64,000 nt of DNA from assembly GCA_964521085.1 (NCBI GenBank), contig CAZFPL010000015.1, forward strand, positions 4,208 through 68,207. Reading direction: 5' to 3'. The DNA is from JAFGKK01 sp964521085. Lineage in GTDB: Bacteria > Chloroflexota > Anaerolineae > Anaerolineales > RBG-16-64-43. Position numbers and translations under genes: made by a program. Under the pieces are notes generated by a model. The model saw only the letters and a program-made list of their open reading frames with translations, searched no databases and was not told the DNA's origin. Shown here one piece after another: positions 23,108 to 31,007 of the stretch (its first letter is position 1; every line of letters begins with the position of its first letter).

Positions 23108-24552
23108 ACACCCTCGCATCCACCGTTCCTCTTCGTTTTCGGGTCTCGCGTCTGGGCGCGCTTGTCAAACGGGAAATGCGGGATCAACTCCGCGATTGGC
23201 GCGTGGTGATCCCGATGGTCATTCTGACCCTTTTCTTTCCGATCTTGATGAACTACGCCGCCCGGCTGGTCATCAATTATGTCAACCAGTACGGCGGGCA
23301 AGTCATTGCCGAAGCGATCTTCCCCTTCCTTTTAATGATCGTCGGTTTCTTCCCCACTTCGGTCGGACTGGTGATTGCCCTGGAAAGCTTTGTCGGGGAG
23401 AAGGAACGGTACAGCCTGGAGCCGCTGCTGGCGACCCCCTTGACGGATATCGAACTCTTCCTGGGCAAGGTGCTCGCATCGGTGCTTACCCCGTTGTGTG
23501 CGGCGGGATTGGGTATCACGGCTTATCTTGCCGGGATGTATTTCCTGGCCGGTTGGTTCCCGACGCTGGAGCTTCTGGTTCAGATCGTCATCCTTACCGT
23601 GGCGCACGCCGTCTGCATGGTGTCGGCCGCCGTGGTAATCTCGGCCCAGACCAATTCGGTTCGCGCCGCCAACCTGCTCGCATCATTCGTGATCGTTCCC
23701 TTTGCGCTGCTCATGCAGGGCGAGAGCATGATCATGTTCTACCGGATGTACAGCGCACTATGGTGGTTGATCGCTGGCGTGGTTCTGCTTGCGGTGATCT
23801 TCATCCGCATCGGATTGCGCCAGTTCCGGCGCGAAGAATTACTCTCGCGCGAGGTCGAGGAACTCCGCTTCGATCGGATGGGCGCATACTTCGCACATTC
23901 CTTCACCGGGGGCGCGCGGAATCCCCTGGCGTGGTACCGCTTGGCCGTCCAGCCCGCGCTCCGCCGCACCCTCCCGGCTTTCCCGTGGACGGCGATCGCG
24001 CTTTCCCTCGGCGCGGTGATCGGAATTATCCTGGCGGACCGTTTTCAATTTCCCGTCCAATTGATGGATCTCCGGAATTACCGGCAGGACTTCCTCGATG
24101 CGCTGGGAAAAATCGGTTTCTTCACGCCGGGTGGGACCTGGATGATCTTCTCCCACAACGTGCAGGCGATTTTCCTCGCCTCGGTGCTGGGCATGATCTC
24201 CCTGGGCATTATGGGACTCGTGATATTGATGCTTCCGATCGGGGTGATCGCCTACGCCACGGTGACCATGGCGCGCACCGGCATTTCACCCTGGTTGTTC
24301 TTTCTCGGATTTGTCCTTCCGCACGGCATTGCGGAACTCCCGGCGATGTTGATCTCCGGCGCCGCCATCCTCCGTGTCGGTAATTGCTTGCTCGCGAAAC
24401 CCGAGGGACGATCGTTGGGACAGATCTGGCTGCAGGCGCTTGCCGACTGGTTGATTGTGCTTCTCGGCGTGGCGCTGCCCCTCCTGCTTCTCGCCGCTGT
24501 TTTAGAAACGTGGGTGACGCCGGTCATCGGGGCGTGGGTGATAGGATGGTGA
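23104..24552 (+). CDS. ABC-2 permease (NatB-like) with stage II sporulation M-like end
   Basis: 482 residues, about ten TM helices. The N-terminal half (RLGALVKREMRDQLRDWRVVIPMVILTLFFPILMNY, then SFVGEKERYSLEPLLATPLTDIELFLGKVLAS) is a standard NatB-type ABC-2 permease with the amphipathic GEKERxxLEPLLATP loop. The C-terminal third, from FFTPGGTWMIFSHNVQAIFLASVLGMISLGIMGLVIL to FVLPHGIAELPAMLISGAAILRVG, resembles SpoIIM/DUF95 proteins (NNxxA.. and PHGxxElpA). This looks like a permease-SpoIIM fusion. The downstream hydrolase gene starts 7 nt before this gene ends. Confidence 0.85.
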   Translation: MNTLASTVPLRFRVSRLGALVKREMRDQLRDWRVVIPMVILTLFFPILMNYAARLVINYVNQYGGQVIAEAIFPFLLMIVGFFPTSVGLVIALESFVGEKERYSLEPLLATPLTDIELFLGKVLASVLTPLCAAGLGITAYLAGMYFLAGWFPTLELLVQIVILTVAHAVCMVSAAVVISAQTNSVRAANLLASFVIVPFALLMQGESMIMFYRMYSALWWLIAGVVLLAVIFIRIGLRQFRREELLSREVEELRFDRMGAYFAHSFTGGARNPLAWYRLAVQPALRRTLPAFPWTAIALSLGAVIGIILADRFQFPVQLMDLRNYRQDFLDALGKIGFFTPGGTWMIFSHNVQAIFLASVLGMISLGIMGLVILMLPIGVIAYATVTMARTGISPWLFFLGFVLPHGIAELPAMLISGAAILRVGNCLLAKPEGRSLGQIWLQALADWLIVLLGVALPLLLLAAVLETWVTPVIGAWVIGW

Positions 24553-25298
24553 ACCTTATCGTGCTCGGATCCTCCTGCCTGGTTGCGACGGAACAGCAGC
24601 GTCCGACCCAACTGGCCTGCCTGGGATCCGAACACGGGCTTCTCATCGATTGCGGAGTCTCCCCCCGCGGCCGGCTGGAGGATCTCGGAATCGGCCGGGA
24701 CCGGATCAGCGATATTTTCATCACCCATTTTCATCCGGATCACGCCGCCGGCCTGACACTTTTCCTCATGGAATTATCCCTGCGGGGAAGGCGCGCCCCG
24801 GTCCGCATCCATTCCGGCGCGGAGACCATCCGCCGGATCCGCAAAGTCACGCGGATGTACGGCTGGCGAAATATGCCGGGCCAATTTCCAGTCCGCTATC
24901 ACACCGTGAAACGCGGCAAACGCGAAACCGTCTTCGAGAATCGTGAGTTCCGCGTCCTGTCTACGCCGGTCCGTCACGTGGTTCCCACCCTGGGCATTCG
25001 GGTCGAGGTGCTCCAAGCGCGAAGCAGTTTCGTTTACTCCGCGGATACCGAGCCCTCTGCCAATCTGGTGGCGCTGGCCCGGGATACCGATCTGTTGATT
25101 CACGAGGCGACGGGAAAGGGCACGGGTCACAGCAGCGCTACCCAGGCGGCATCCGTGGCCCGGGACGCCCGGGCAGGCAGATTGCTTCTGATCCATACCG
25201 ATCCATATGCGGACAGGGGGGCGATCCTCGCCGAAGCCAAAAAGATCTTCCCCGGCGAAGTGGACCTCGCCGCGGACAAGATGGAGATCACCTGGTGA
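24546..25298 (+). CDS. MBL-fold hydrolase related to ribonuclease Z
   Basis: 250 residues from the ATG at 24546, which overlaps the permease stop. The first strand VLGSSCLVATEQQRPTQLACLG and the metal motif THFHPDHAAGL match the RNase Z/ElaC branch of MBL-fold enzymes. Later metal-binding stretches are VYSADTEPS and LLIHEAT, then HSSATQAASVARDARAGRLLLIHTDPY, with HSS..A as in RNase Z. It may process tRNA 3' ends or belong to a related phosphodiesterase. It lacks the long exosite arm of true tRNase Z, so the tRNA role is uncertain. Confidence 0.82.
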   Translation: MVNLIVLGSSCLVATEQQRPTQLACLGSEHGLLIDCGVSPRGRLEDLGIGRDRISDIFITHFHPDHAAGLTLFLMELSLRGRRAPVRIHSGAETIRRIRKVTRMYGWRNMPGQFPVRYHTVKRGKRETVFENREFRVLSTPVRHVVPTLGIRVEVLQARSSFVYSADTEPSANLVALARDTDLLIHEATGKGTGHSSATQAASVARDARAGRLLLIHTDPYADRGAILAEAKKIFPGEVDLAADKMEITW

Positions 25299-25397
25299 AG
25301 GATTTCCGGAGTGCAGGAGAGCTTATTCGCGGGGTGCCGTGGAATTCGCGGAAATCCGCATGATACAATAGTTATCGATCCAAGAAAGGCGGCGGTT

Positions 25398-25826
25398 ATG
25401 GGCATTTCCCCGGTCGATCTTCAGGAATACCGGTGCGAATCAGGCGAACGCCACACCGGCCCGCTCCACCGGCACGAGTACATCACCACGCGGTATGTCT
25501 GGATCCACAGCACCCATGTTTGGCGCCCCCCGACGGACGTCTACGAAACCGATCAAGCCATCCGGGTCCAGGTGGAAGTGGCGGGGATGGAACACTTGGA
25601 TTTTTCCGTGCTGCTGGAGGGGATGACCTTAAGAATTTCCGGAAACCGGAAGGATCCCATGGACCGCAGGATTTACCACCAGATGGAGATCCATACCGGG
25701 GAGTTCCTGACCGAGGTGGAATTGCCGGTACGAGTGGAACCTGATTTCGTCCGTGCCCATTACCACGATGGATTCCTGCTGGTGGAATTGCATAAAGTGC
25801 AGGAAATGCCGGACGGAGCCGCCTGA
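25398..25826 (+). CDS. Small heat shock protein of the Hsp20/alpha-crystallin family
   Basis: 142 residues from ATG 25398 (AAAGGCGG upstream, TACAAT at 25364-25369 as likely -10). The alpha-crystallin domain runs from about 45 to 140: TDVYETDQAIRVQVEVAGMEHLDFSVLLEGMTLRISGNRK, then EIHTGEFLTEVELPVRVEPDFVRAHYHDGFLLVELHK. This is the A-x-x-x-x-G-V-L-like end in the form HDGFLLVEL. It holds unfolded proteins in an ATP-independent way. It is 33 nt upstream of lon, so holdase and protease are probably made from one transcript. Confidence 0.9.
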   Translation: MGISPVDLQEYRCESGERHTGPLHRHEYITTRYVWIHSTHVWRPPTDVYETDQAIRVQVEVAGMEHLDFSVLLEGMTLRISGNRKDPMDRRIYHQMEIHTGEFLTEVELPVRVEPDFVRAHYHDGFLLVELHKVQEMPDGAA

Positions 25827-25859
25827 TCGATCCGAATCGGAGAGAAAGAGTATTTACTT

Positions 25860-28538
25860 ATGCCGGCATCCCGGTGGTTGAACTCCGCAGAAGAGTTGGT
25901 TGAACTGCTCGCCGAATCCCCGCTCCCGGCGGAACGGTTGGATGAGCTGATGGAAATCGCCCTGCCTTCGATCACAACCCAGGTGCAGGAAGCGCCCACG
26001 GCCGAGCCGGCCCCCAAAGGAGAACTGGGGGAGCCGGAATTCCACATTCCGGATTCGCTTCCGATCCTTCCGCTTCGCGGCGTCGTGGTCTATCCGCAGA
26101 CCGTTATCCCGCTTACGGTCGGCCAGCCGCGGTCGATCCGCCTGGTGGATGATGCCACGGTGGGGGAGAAAATCATCGGCCTGGTCACCTCCAAGGATCC
26201 GGAACTTGCCACCCCCGGCCCGGCGGACCTGTTTCCCATCGGAACGGCGGCGATCGTCCATCGTCTGTTCCGCGCCCCGGACGGCACGATCCGGATTGTG
26301 GTCCAGGGGCTTTCCCGCATCCGGATCGTCGAATTTACCGATGAAGAACCGTATCTGAAAGCCCGCGTGGAATTGGCGCCGGAAACGGTGGAGACCGGCC
26401 TCGAGGTCGAGGCGCTCTCCCGCAACGTCCGCGATCAGTTTGCCAAGATCGCCGAATTGATTCCCTCTGTGCCGCGGGAACTCGTAACCACGATCGTCAG
26501 CCTGGAGGATCCGCTTCAGGTGGCGTACACCATCTCCAATTACCAGCGCATGGACCTGGAGCAGGGGGAAAAAATCCTGGAGCTGGATTCCGCCGCCGCG
26601 AAATTGAAACTGCTGGTCGGCCTCTTGACCAAGGAACTGGACGTGCTGCAACTCGGCGCGAAGATCCAGGAGGAAGCCCGTTCCGAAATCGAGAAAGTCC
26701 AACGCCAATATTTCCTGCGCGAGCAAATGAAGGCGATCCAGAAGGAGTTGGGGGAGACCGACGAGCAGGCCGCTGAAGTCGAGGAACTCCGCAAGAAGAT
26801 CGAAGCCGCCAAGATGTCCGAGGAAGCGGCCGAGCAGGCCAATCGCGAACTGGAACGGCTTGCAAAACTGCCCTCGGCGGCGGCCGAATACGGCGTCATC
26901 CGAACCTATCTGGATTGGCTTGTCGAATTACCGTGGAGTAAATTTACGGAAGACCATCTCGACGTGGCCAACGCGCGCAAAGTGCTCGATGAAGATCACT
27001 ATGCGCTCGACGAGGTGAAGAAACGGATTTTGGAGTACCTTGCGGTGCGCAAGCTTCGGCTGGAACGCAAGGGGGAACAGACGCCCGGACTCAGGCCGGG
27101 AGACGCCATCCGCCGCGAACGCGAGGGCGCGATCATGTGCTTTATCGGACCGCCGGGTGTGGGCAAGACCTCCCTCGGCCGCTCGATCGCGCGCGCCATG
27201 GGCCGCAATTTCATACGCATCTCGCTGGGCGGGGTCCATGACGAAGCCGAGATCCGCGGCCACCGGCGCACGTACATCGGTTCCATGCCGGGGCGCATCC
27301 TGCAGGCCCTCCGGCGGGTGGAGAGCCGCAATCCCATATTCATGCTTGACGAGGTCGACAAGCTGAGTGCGGATTTCCGGGGAGACCCGGCGGCGGCGCT
27401 TCTGGAAGTGCTCGATCCGGAGCAAAACCGCGAATTCCGCGACAACTACCTGGAAGTGGCCTTCGACCTTTCGCAGGTTCTTTTCATCACCACCGCCAAC
27501 CAGATCGAGACGATCCCCGGCCCGCTTCTGGACCGGATGGAAGTCATCGCAATCCTCTCGTATACCGAACGGGAAAAGATCGAGATCGCCAAAGGCTACC
27601 TCATCCCGCGCCAATTGCGCGAGAACAGCGTGCGCGGTGAGGAGGTGGAATTCGGCGAGGATTCCCTGCGGGCGCTGATCCGCAATTACACCCACGAGGC
27701 GGGCGTGCGCAGCCTCGAGCGCGAGATCGGATCCATCTGCCGCAAGGTGGCGACCGCCCTCGCCGAAGGCAAGGCGATGCATGAGAAGATCACGTCCGCG
27801 AAAGTGGAGGAATATCTCGGCCCCAGCAAGTTCCTCTCCACGGAGGAAGTGCAGGAACGCACCTCGATCCCAGGCGTGGCGACGGCGCTGGCCTGGACGC
27901 CCATCGGCGGCGATCTGCTGTTCATCGAGGCCACGCAGATGCCCGGCCGGCGCGGATTTCAGCTTACCGGCTCCCTCGGGCAGGTGATGCAGGAATCCGC
28001 CCATGCGGCGCTTTCCTATGTGCGTTCCAAAGCGGATGAACTTCACCTGCCGAAGGATTTTTTCGACAAGCACGATTTCCATCTGCACATCCCCAGCGGA
28101 GCCCAACCCAAAGACGGCCCGTCGGCGGGAATAACCATGGCCACCGCGCTGGTGTCACTCATCTCGGGCCGCCCGGTGCGGTCCGATGTCGGGATGACCG
28201 GCGAGATCACTCTGCGCGGGAAAGTCCTTCCGATCGGCGGGGTGAAGGAGAAGGTTCTCGCCGCCCACCGCGCCGGGTTAAAAACGGTGATCCTCCCGCG
28301 CCGGAACGATCGGGACCTTGAGGGCATTCCGGAGGACGTGCGCAACGAACTGAGATTCATATTGGTGGATACGGTGGACGATGTGCTCGAACATACCCTT
28401 ACGCCCGTATCCGTCAACGGCGGACGGAAAGGCGCGCCATCCGCATCCGCCAAACACAAGCCCTCGCGAATCCGCAAACCGCCACCCGGGACGAAAACCC
28501 GATCCTGGAAAACCAAGCGCACGGGCAGGAAGCATTGA
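25860..28538 (+). CDS. lon: ATP-dependent protease Lon
   Basis: 892 residues, slightly longer than usual because of a basic Pro/Lys-rich tail (about 850-892). It contains an N-terminal LON substrate domain (LPILPLRGVVVYPQTVIPLTVG, about 60-265), coiled coil, and an AAA+ module with Walker A GPPGVGKTSLGRS (near 430) and Walker B PIFMLDEVDKL. The C-terminal protease has the catalytic Ser in PKDGPSAGITM (near 754) and Lys in GGVKEKVLAAHRAG (near 797). All catalytic residues are kept. Lon degrades misfolded and regulatory proteins in the cytoplasm. Transcription with hsp20 suggests heat or stress control. Confidence 0.97.
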   Translation: MPASRWLNSAEELVELLAESPLPAERLDELMEIALPSITTQVQEAPTAEPAPKGELGEPEFHIPDSLPILPLRGVVVYPQTVIPLTVGQPRSIRLVDDATVGEKIIGLVTSKDPELATPGPADLFPIGTAAIVHRLFRAPDGTIRIVVQGLSRIRIVEFTDEEPYLKARVELAPETVETGLEVEALSRNVRDQFAKIAELIPSVPRELVTTIVSLEDPLQVAYTISNYQRMDLEQGEKILELDSAAAKLKLLVGLLTKELDVLQLGAKIQEEARSEIEKVQRQYFLREQMKAIQKELGETDEQAAEVEELRKKIEAAKMSEEAAEQANRELERLAKLPSAAAEYGVIRTYLDWLVELPWSKFTEDHLDVANARKVLDEDHYALDEVKKRILEYLAVRKLRLERKGEQTPGLRPGDAIRREREGAIMCFIGPPGVGKTSLGRSIARAMGRNFIRISLGGVHDEAEIRGHRRTYIGSMPGRILQALRRVESRNPIFMLDEVDKLSADFRGDPAAALLEVLDPEQNREFRDNYLEVAFDLSQVLFITTANQIETIPGPLLDRMEVIAILSYTEREKIEIAKGYLIPRQLRENSVRGEEVEFGEDSLRALIRNYTHEAGVRSLEREIGSICRKVATALAEGKAMHEKITSAKVEEYLGPSKFLSTEEVQERTSIPGVATALAWTPIGGDLLFIEATQMPGRRGFQLTGSLGQVMQESAHAALSYVRSKADELHLPKDFFDKHDFHLHIPSGAQPKDGPSAGITMATALVSLISGRPVRSDVGMTGEITLRGKVLPIGGVKEKVLAAHRAGLKTVILPRRNDRDLEGIPEDVRNELRFILVDTVDDVLEHTLTPVSVNGGRKGAPSASAKHKPSRIRKPPPGTKTRSWKTKRTGRKH

Positions 28539-28601
28539 ATTTTGCCTGACCTCCGGCCGGAGGAAGGGCGAACGCCATCAAAACCAAACGGGAGGATCGG
28601 A

Positions 28602-29027
28602 ATGCCGAAAATCTTGTTGTTGGAAGACGACCGCGATATGACCATGTTGCTGCAAACCCTGCTGGAGATCGAGGGGTACCAGGTCCGGTCGTACGATCCC
28701 AAACGGCCTGTCGCGGCGCAGGTGGAGGAGGAGAAACCCGATCTCGTGTTTCTGGATGTCCATCTTGGCGGAAAGGATGGAATTGAAATTCTGCGCGAGC
28801 TCCGGAAAAGCCCGCTTCTGGGCGAGCTGCGTGTTGTGATGACCTCCGGGATCAATCTGACGGAGGAGTGCCTGAAAGCCGGTGCCAACGCCTTCATCGT
28901 GAAACCCTACATGCCGGAAAACCTGCTGCATTTGCTGGCAACCGTCCTCGCTGCGCCGGTGGACCAGACACACAGGGAGGAGAATCCGAAGTTTTCCTCC
29001 TCCCCATCCTACCCAAAATTCCTATAA
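28602..29027 (+). CDS. Single-domain response regulator
   Basis: 141 residues from the ATG at 28602 (GGGAGGA upstream). A CheY-like receiver domain fills residues 1-118: LLLEDDRDM with the acidic pair, LVFLDVHLGG with the phospho-acceptor Asp52, VVMTSG with the conserved Thr/Ser and FIVKPY with the Lys. No output domain follows, only a short polar tail (HREENPKFSSSPSYPKFL). No histidine kinase is adjacent. It may act as a diffusible phospho-signal or on the PHP protein gene that starts 6 nt downstream. Confidence 0.88.
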   Translation: MPKILLLEDDRDMTMLLQTLLEIEGYQVRSYDPKRPVAAQVEEEKPDLVFLDVHLGGKDGIEILRELRKSPLLGELRVVMTSGINLTEECLKAGANAFIVKPYMPENLLHLLATVLAAPVDQTHREENPKFSSSPSYPKFL

Positions 29028-29033
29028 CCCAAC

Positions 29034-30761
29034 ATGAGCCGAAAAAACCATCAATGGTACGTTGTAGATTTGCACACCCACACCCCCGCCACGGTGGACT
29101 ATCAGGAAACGGGCGTGACGATGCTGGATATCCTGCGCCGTGCCGAAGCCCGCGGCCTATCCGCGATCGCCTTTACCGACCACAACACCGTCGCCGGGTA
29201 CCGGCGCATGCGTGAGGAGATCGCCTTTTTGGAGGCACTCGAAAAGGGCGGGCGGCTGACCGCGGACGAGCGTTCTCGGCTGGAGGAATACCGCCGCCTG
29301 CTCGGGAAGCTGGTTGTGTTCCCGGGTTTCGAGTTCACCGCGACGCTCGGGTTCCACATCCTGGGCATTTTCCCGCCGGAAAAAAGCATCCGGGAGATCG
29401 AGCACATTCTGCTGGACCTGAACATTCCCGACACCCAGATCGATCTGGGCTCCTCGACGGTGGGCGCCAGCGCTGATGTGCTCACCGCCTACCGGAAGAT
29501 CGACGACGCGGGCGGGCTGGCGATTGCCGCGCACGCCGACAGCACCAACGGCGTCGCGTTGCGTGGTTTTGATTTCGGCGGACAGACCAAGATCGCCTAC
29601 ACCCAGGATCCGCATCTGCATGCGCTTGAGGTGACCGATCTGGAAAAGCGCGGCCGGTATTCCACCGCCGCCTTCTTCAACGGTGCCAAGCCGGAATACC
29701 CGCGGCGGATGCACTGCATCCAGGGATCGGACGCCCACCGCCTGCGGGCGGATCCCTCCAACCGCAAGAACCTGGGCGTGGGAGACCGCGCCACCGAGAT
29801 GCTGCTATCGGACCTGACGTTTGCCGCGTTGCGCGAACTGTTCCTCGGAAGCGATTTCTCGCGCACACGCGCGCACCGGGTTTCGAAGGAAACGGAAGAA
29901 GCGTTCGATTTCATTCAGAACGCGCGCGAGGAAGGGCCGACCATCGTGCAGGCGTTCCACGAGAGCATGGTGGAAAAGGGCGGCAAACTGTACGATGTCA
30001 TCGCCGACGTATGCGCATTTGCCAATACCAACGGCGGCGCATTGTTCATCGGGGTCGGACCGGATCCCAAGACTCCGCCGCTGGGGATCGCCGACTCCGC
30101 TAAAGCGGTCGCGCTGCTCGAGCGCGAGATCGGGCACAAGATCACCCCGGCTCTGCAGGTGACCGTCGACGTACAGGAAACGCGCGGCAAGCAGATCATC
30201 CGCGTCATGGTTCCGCGCGGCGAGGATCCGCCGTACGCCGTGGAAGCCAGCAAGATCTACGTCCGGGACGAGGACGAAACCGGGCTGGCGGTCCGGGATG
30301 AGATCGTCACACTCGTCGGGCGGAAATCATCGGCGCAGGCAAGTGCTCCGAGTGCGCCAGCTCCCGCCGAACCGGCCGCTCCGGCGCCGGCCGACTCGGG
30401 CGTTGCGGCGCCGCGCACGGGCGTGGAAGTTGTTTCGTTCGAGGAGCGCGACGGAGTCCGTTACTTTACCGTGCGCGATCTGCGCAACGGGAACATGGTT
30501 AAAAATGTGACTCTGGCTTCGTCGCGCCGGTTGTGGCATTACGCGATCAGCGAGCATGCCAAGCTTCCGGCGCCGGAAATCCTCGCCTGGCAGGGAGATC
30601 TGGCGCTGCTGAAGAAGCGCTCACGGCGCGGGGAATCCAGTTACGACCTGATCCAGCGCACGCCCAAGGGCCTCCGCTATTATTTCGGCGTCAGCGAAGA
30701 CGGCATCCACGGCGAATGGAAACGGCTGGTGGGGGCGGAAGAGGAAAAGGTGGAGAATTAA
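29034..30761 (+). CDS. PHP phosphoesterase fused to a Schlafen AlbA-like domain
   Basis: 575 residues. Residues 1-270 form a PHP metal-dependent phosphoesterase-like domain: LHTHTPATVDY, AIAFTDHNTVAGYRRM, GFEFTATLGFHILGIF, AAHADSTNG and CIQGSDAHRL, covering the usual His/Asp/Glu ligands. After a linker, residues 285-430 are an AlbA_2-type domain (FHESMVEKGGKLYDVIADVCAFANTNGGALFIGVG, then ALQVTVDVQETRGKQIIRVMVPRG and ASKIYVRDEDET). An Ala/Pro linker and a final domain of about 80 residues (FTVRDLRNGNMVKNVTLASSRRLWHYAI) follow. PHP plus AlbA suggests a nucleic-acid or nucleotide enzyme, but the substrate is unknown. A TATAAC lies 5 nt before the ATG. Confidence 0.82.
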   Translation: MSRKNHQWYVVDLHTHTPATVDYQETGVTMLDILRRAEARGLSAIAFTDHNTVAGYRRMREEIAFLEALEKGGRLTADERSRLEEYRRLLGKLVVFPGFEFTATLGFHILGIFPPEKSIREIEHILLDLNIPDTQIDLGSSTVGASADVLTAYRKIDDAGGLAIAAHADSTNGVALRGFDFGGQTKIAYTQDPHLHALEVTDLEKRGRYSTAAFFNGAKPEYPRRMHCIQGSDAHRLRADPSNRKNLGVGDRATEMLLSDLTFAALRELFLGSDFSRTRAHRVSKETEEAFDFIQNAREEGPTIVQAFHESMVEKGGKLYDVIADVCAFANTNGGALFIGVGPDPKTPPLGIADSAKAVALLEREIGHKITPALQVTVDVQETRGKQIIRVMVPRGEDPPYAVEASKIYVRDEDETGLAVRDEIVTLVGRKSSAQASAPSAPAPAEPAAPAPADSGVAAPRTGVEVVSFEERDGVRYFTVRDLRNGNMVKNVTLASSRRLWHYAISEHAKLPAPEILAWQGDLALLKKRSRRGESSYDLIQRTPKGLRYYFGVSEDGIHGEWKRLVGAEEEKVEN

Positions 30762-30796
30762 CGGGAGGCCCAACAGATAGTTGACCGGTGCATTTC

Positions 30797-30867
30797 ATCC
30801 ACGAAGAGCACGAAAGGAAACGGAAAGAAATTCATTAAATTCCGCGTCCTGCGTGGGCTTCGTGGAT
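30797..30867. repeat. CCACGAAG-family inverted repeat, copy 1
   Basis: ATCCACGAAG (30797-30806) and CTTCGTGGAT (30858-30867) are perfect inverted arms. Inside are further partial arms (AGCACGAAAGG / CCGCGTCCTGCG). Related elements lie at 41551-41630 and 57633-57723. It could act as a terminator for the PHP gene but has no T run. Confidence 0.75.
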
Positions 30868-30869
30868 TT

Positions 30870-30970
30870 TTTATCCCGCTTTCGCGGGATTAGAATACCC
30901 CGCAGCTTGCTGCGCAGTTCTTGGGGGTTGCGCTCTGTGATACCGCGCGGCTTGCCGCGCGGTCGTTCAT
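30870..30970 (+). repeat. 101-bp dispersed three-hairpin repeat, copy 2
   Basis: It is identical to 9961-10061 except for one base. It lies between the 3' ends of two converging genes (stops at 30761 and 31008), directly after the CCACGAAG element. On the minus strand it contains a 26-codon open frame that starts with ATG at the repeat edge and ends in TAA inside it. Confidence 0.92.
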
Positions 30971-31007
30971 TGTCGGCCGGGATGGGGATCCGGATGGAAA
31001 AAAACGA

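Noticed and set aside
24384..24545. In-frame upstream extension of the RNase Z-like gene
   Set aside because: The extra 54 residues lie within the permease gene in another frame and are Arg/Gly/Ala rich. MBL-fold homology starts exactly at the ATG at 24546.
30797..30970. Clustered palindromes that could suggest a CRISPR array
   Set aside because: There are only two different elements side by side, no regularly spaced identical repeats with unique spacers, and no cas genes anywhere in the window.
30890..30970. 26-codon frame inside the 101-bp repeat (minus strand) as a real peptide gene
   Set aside because: No ribosome-binding site, and the frame is a by-product of the palindromes. Both complete copies would encode almost the same Ala/Arg/Ser-rich peptide, so it is noted but not called.
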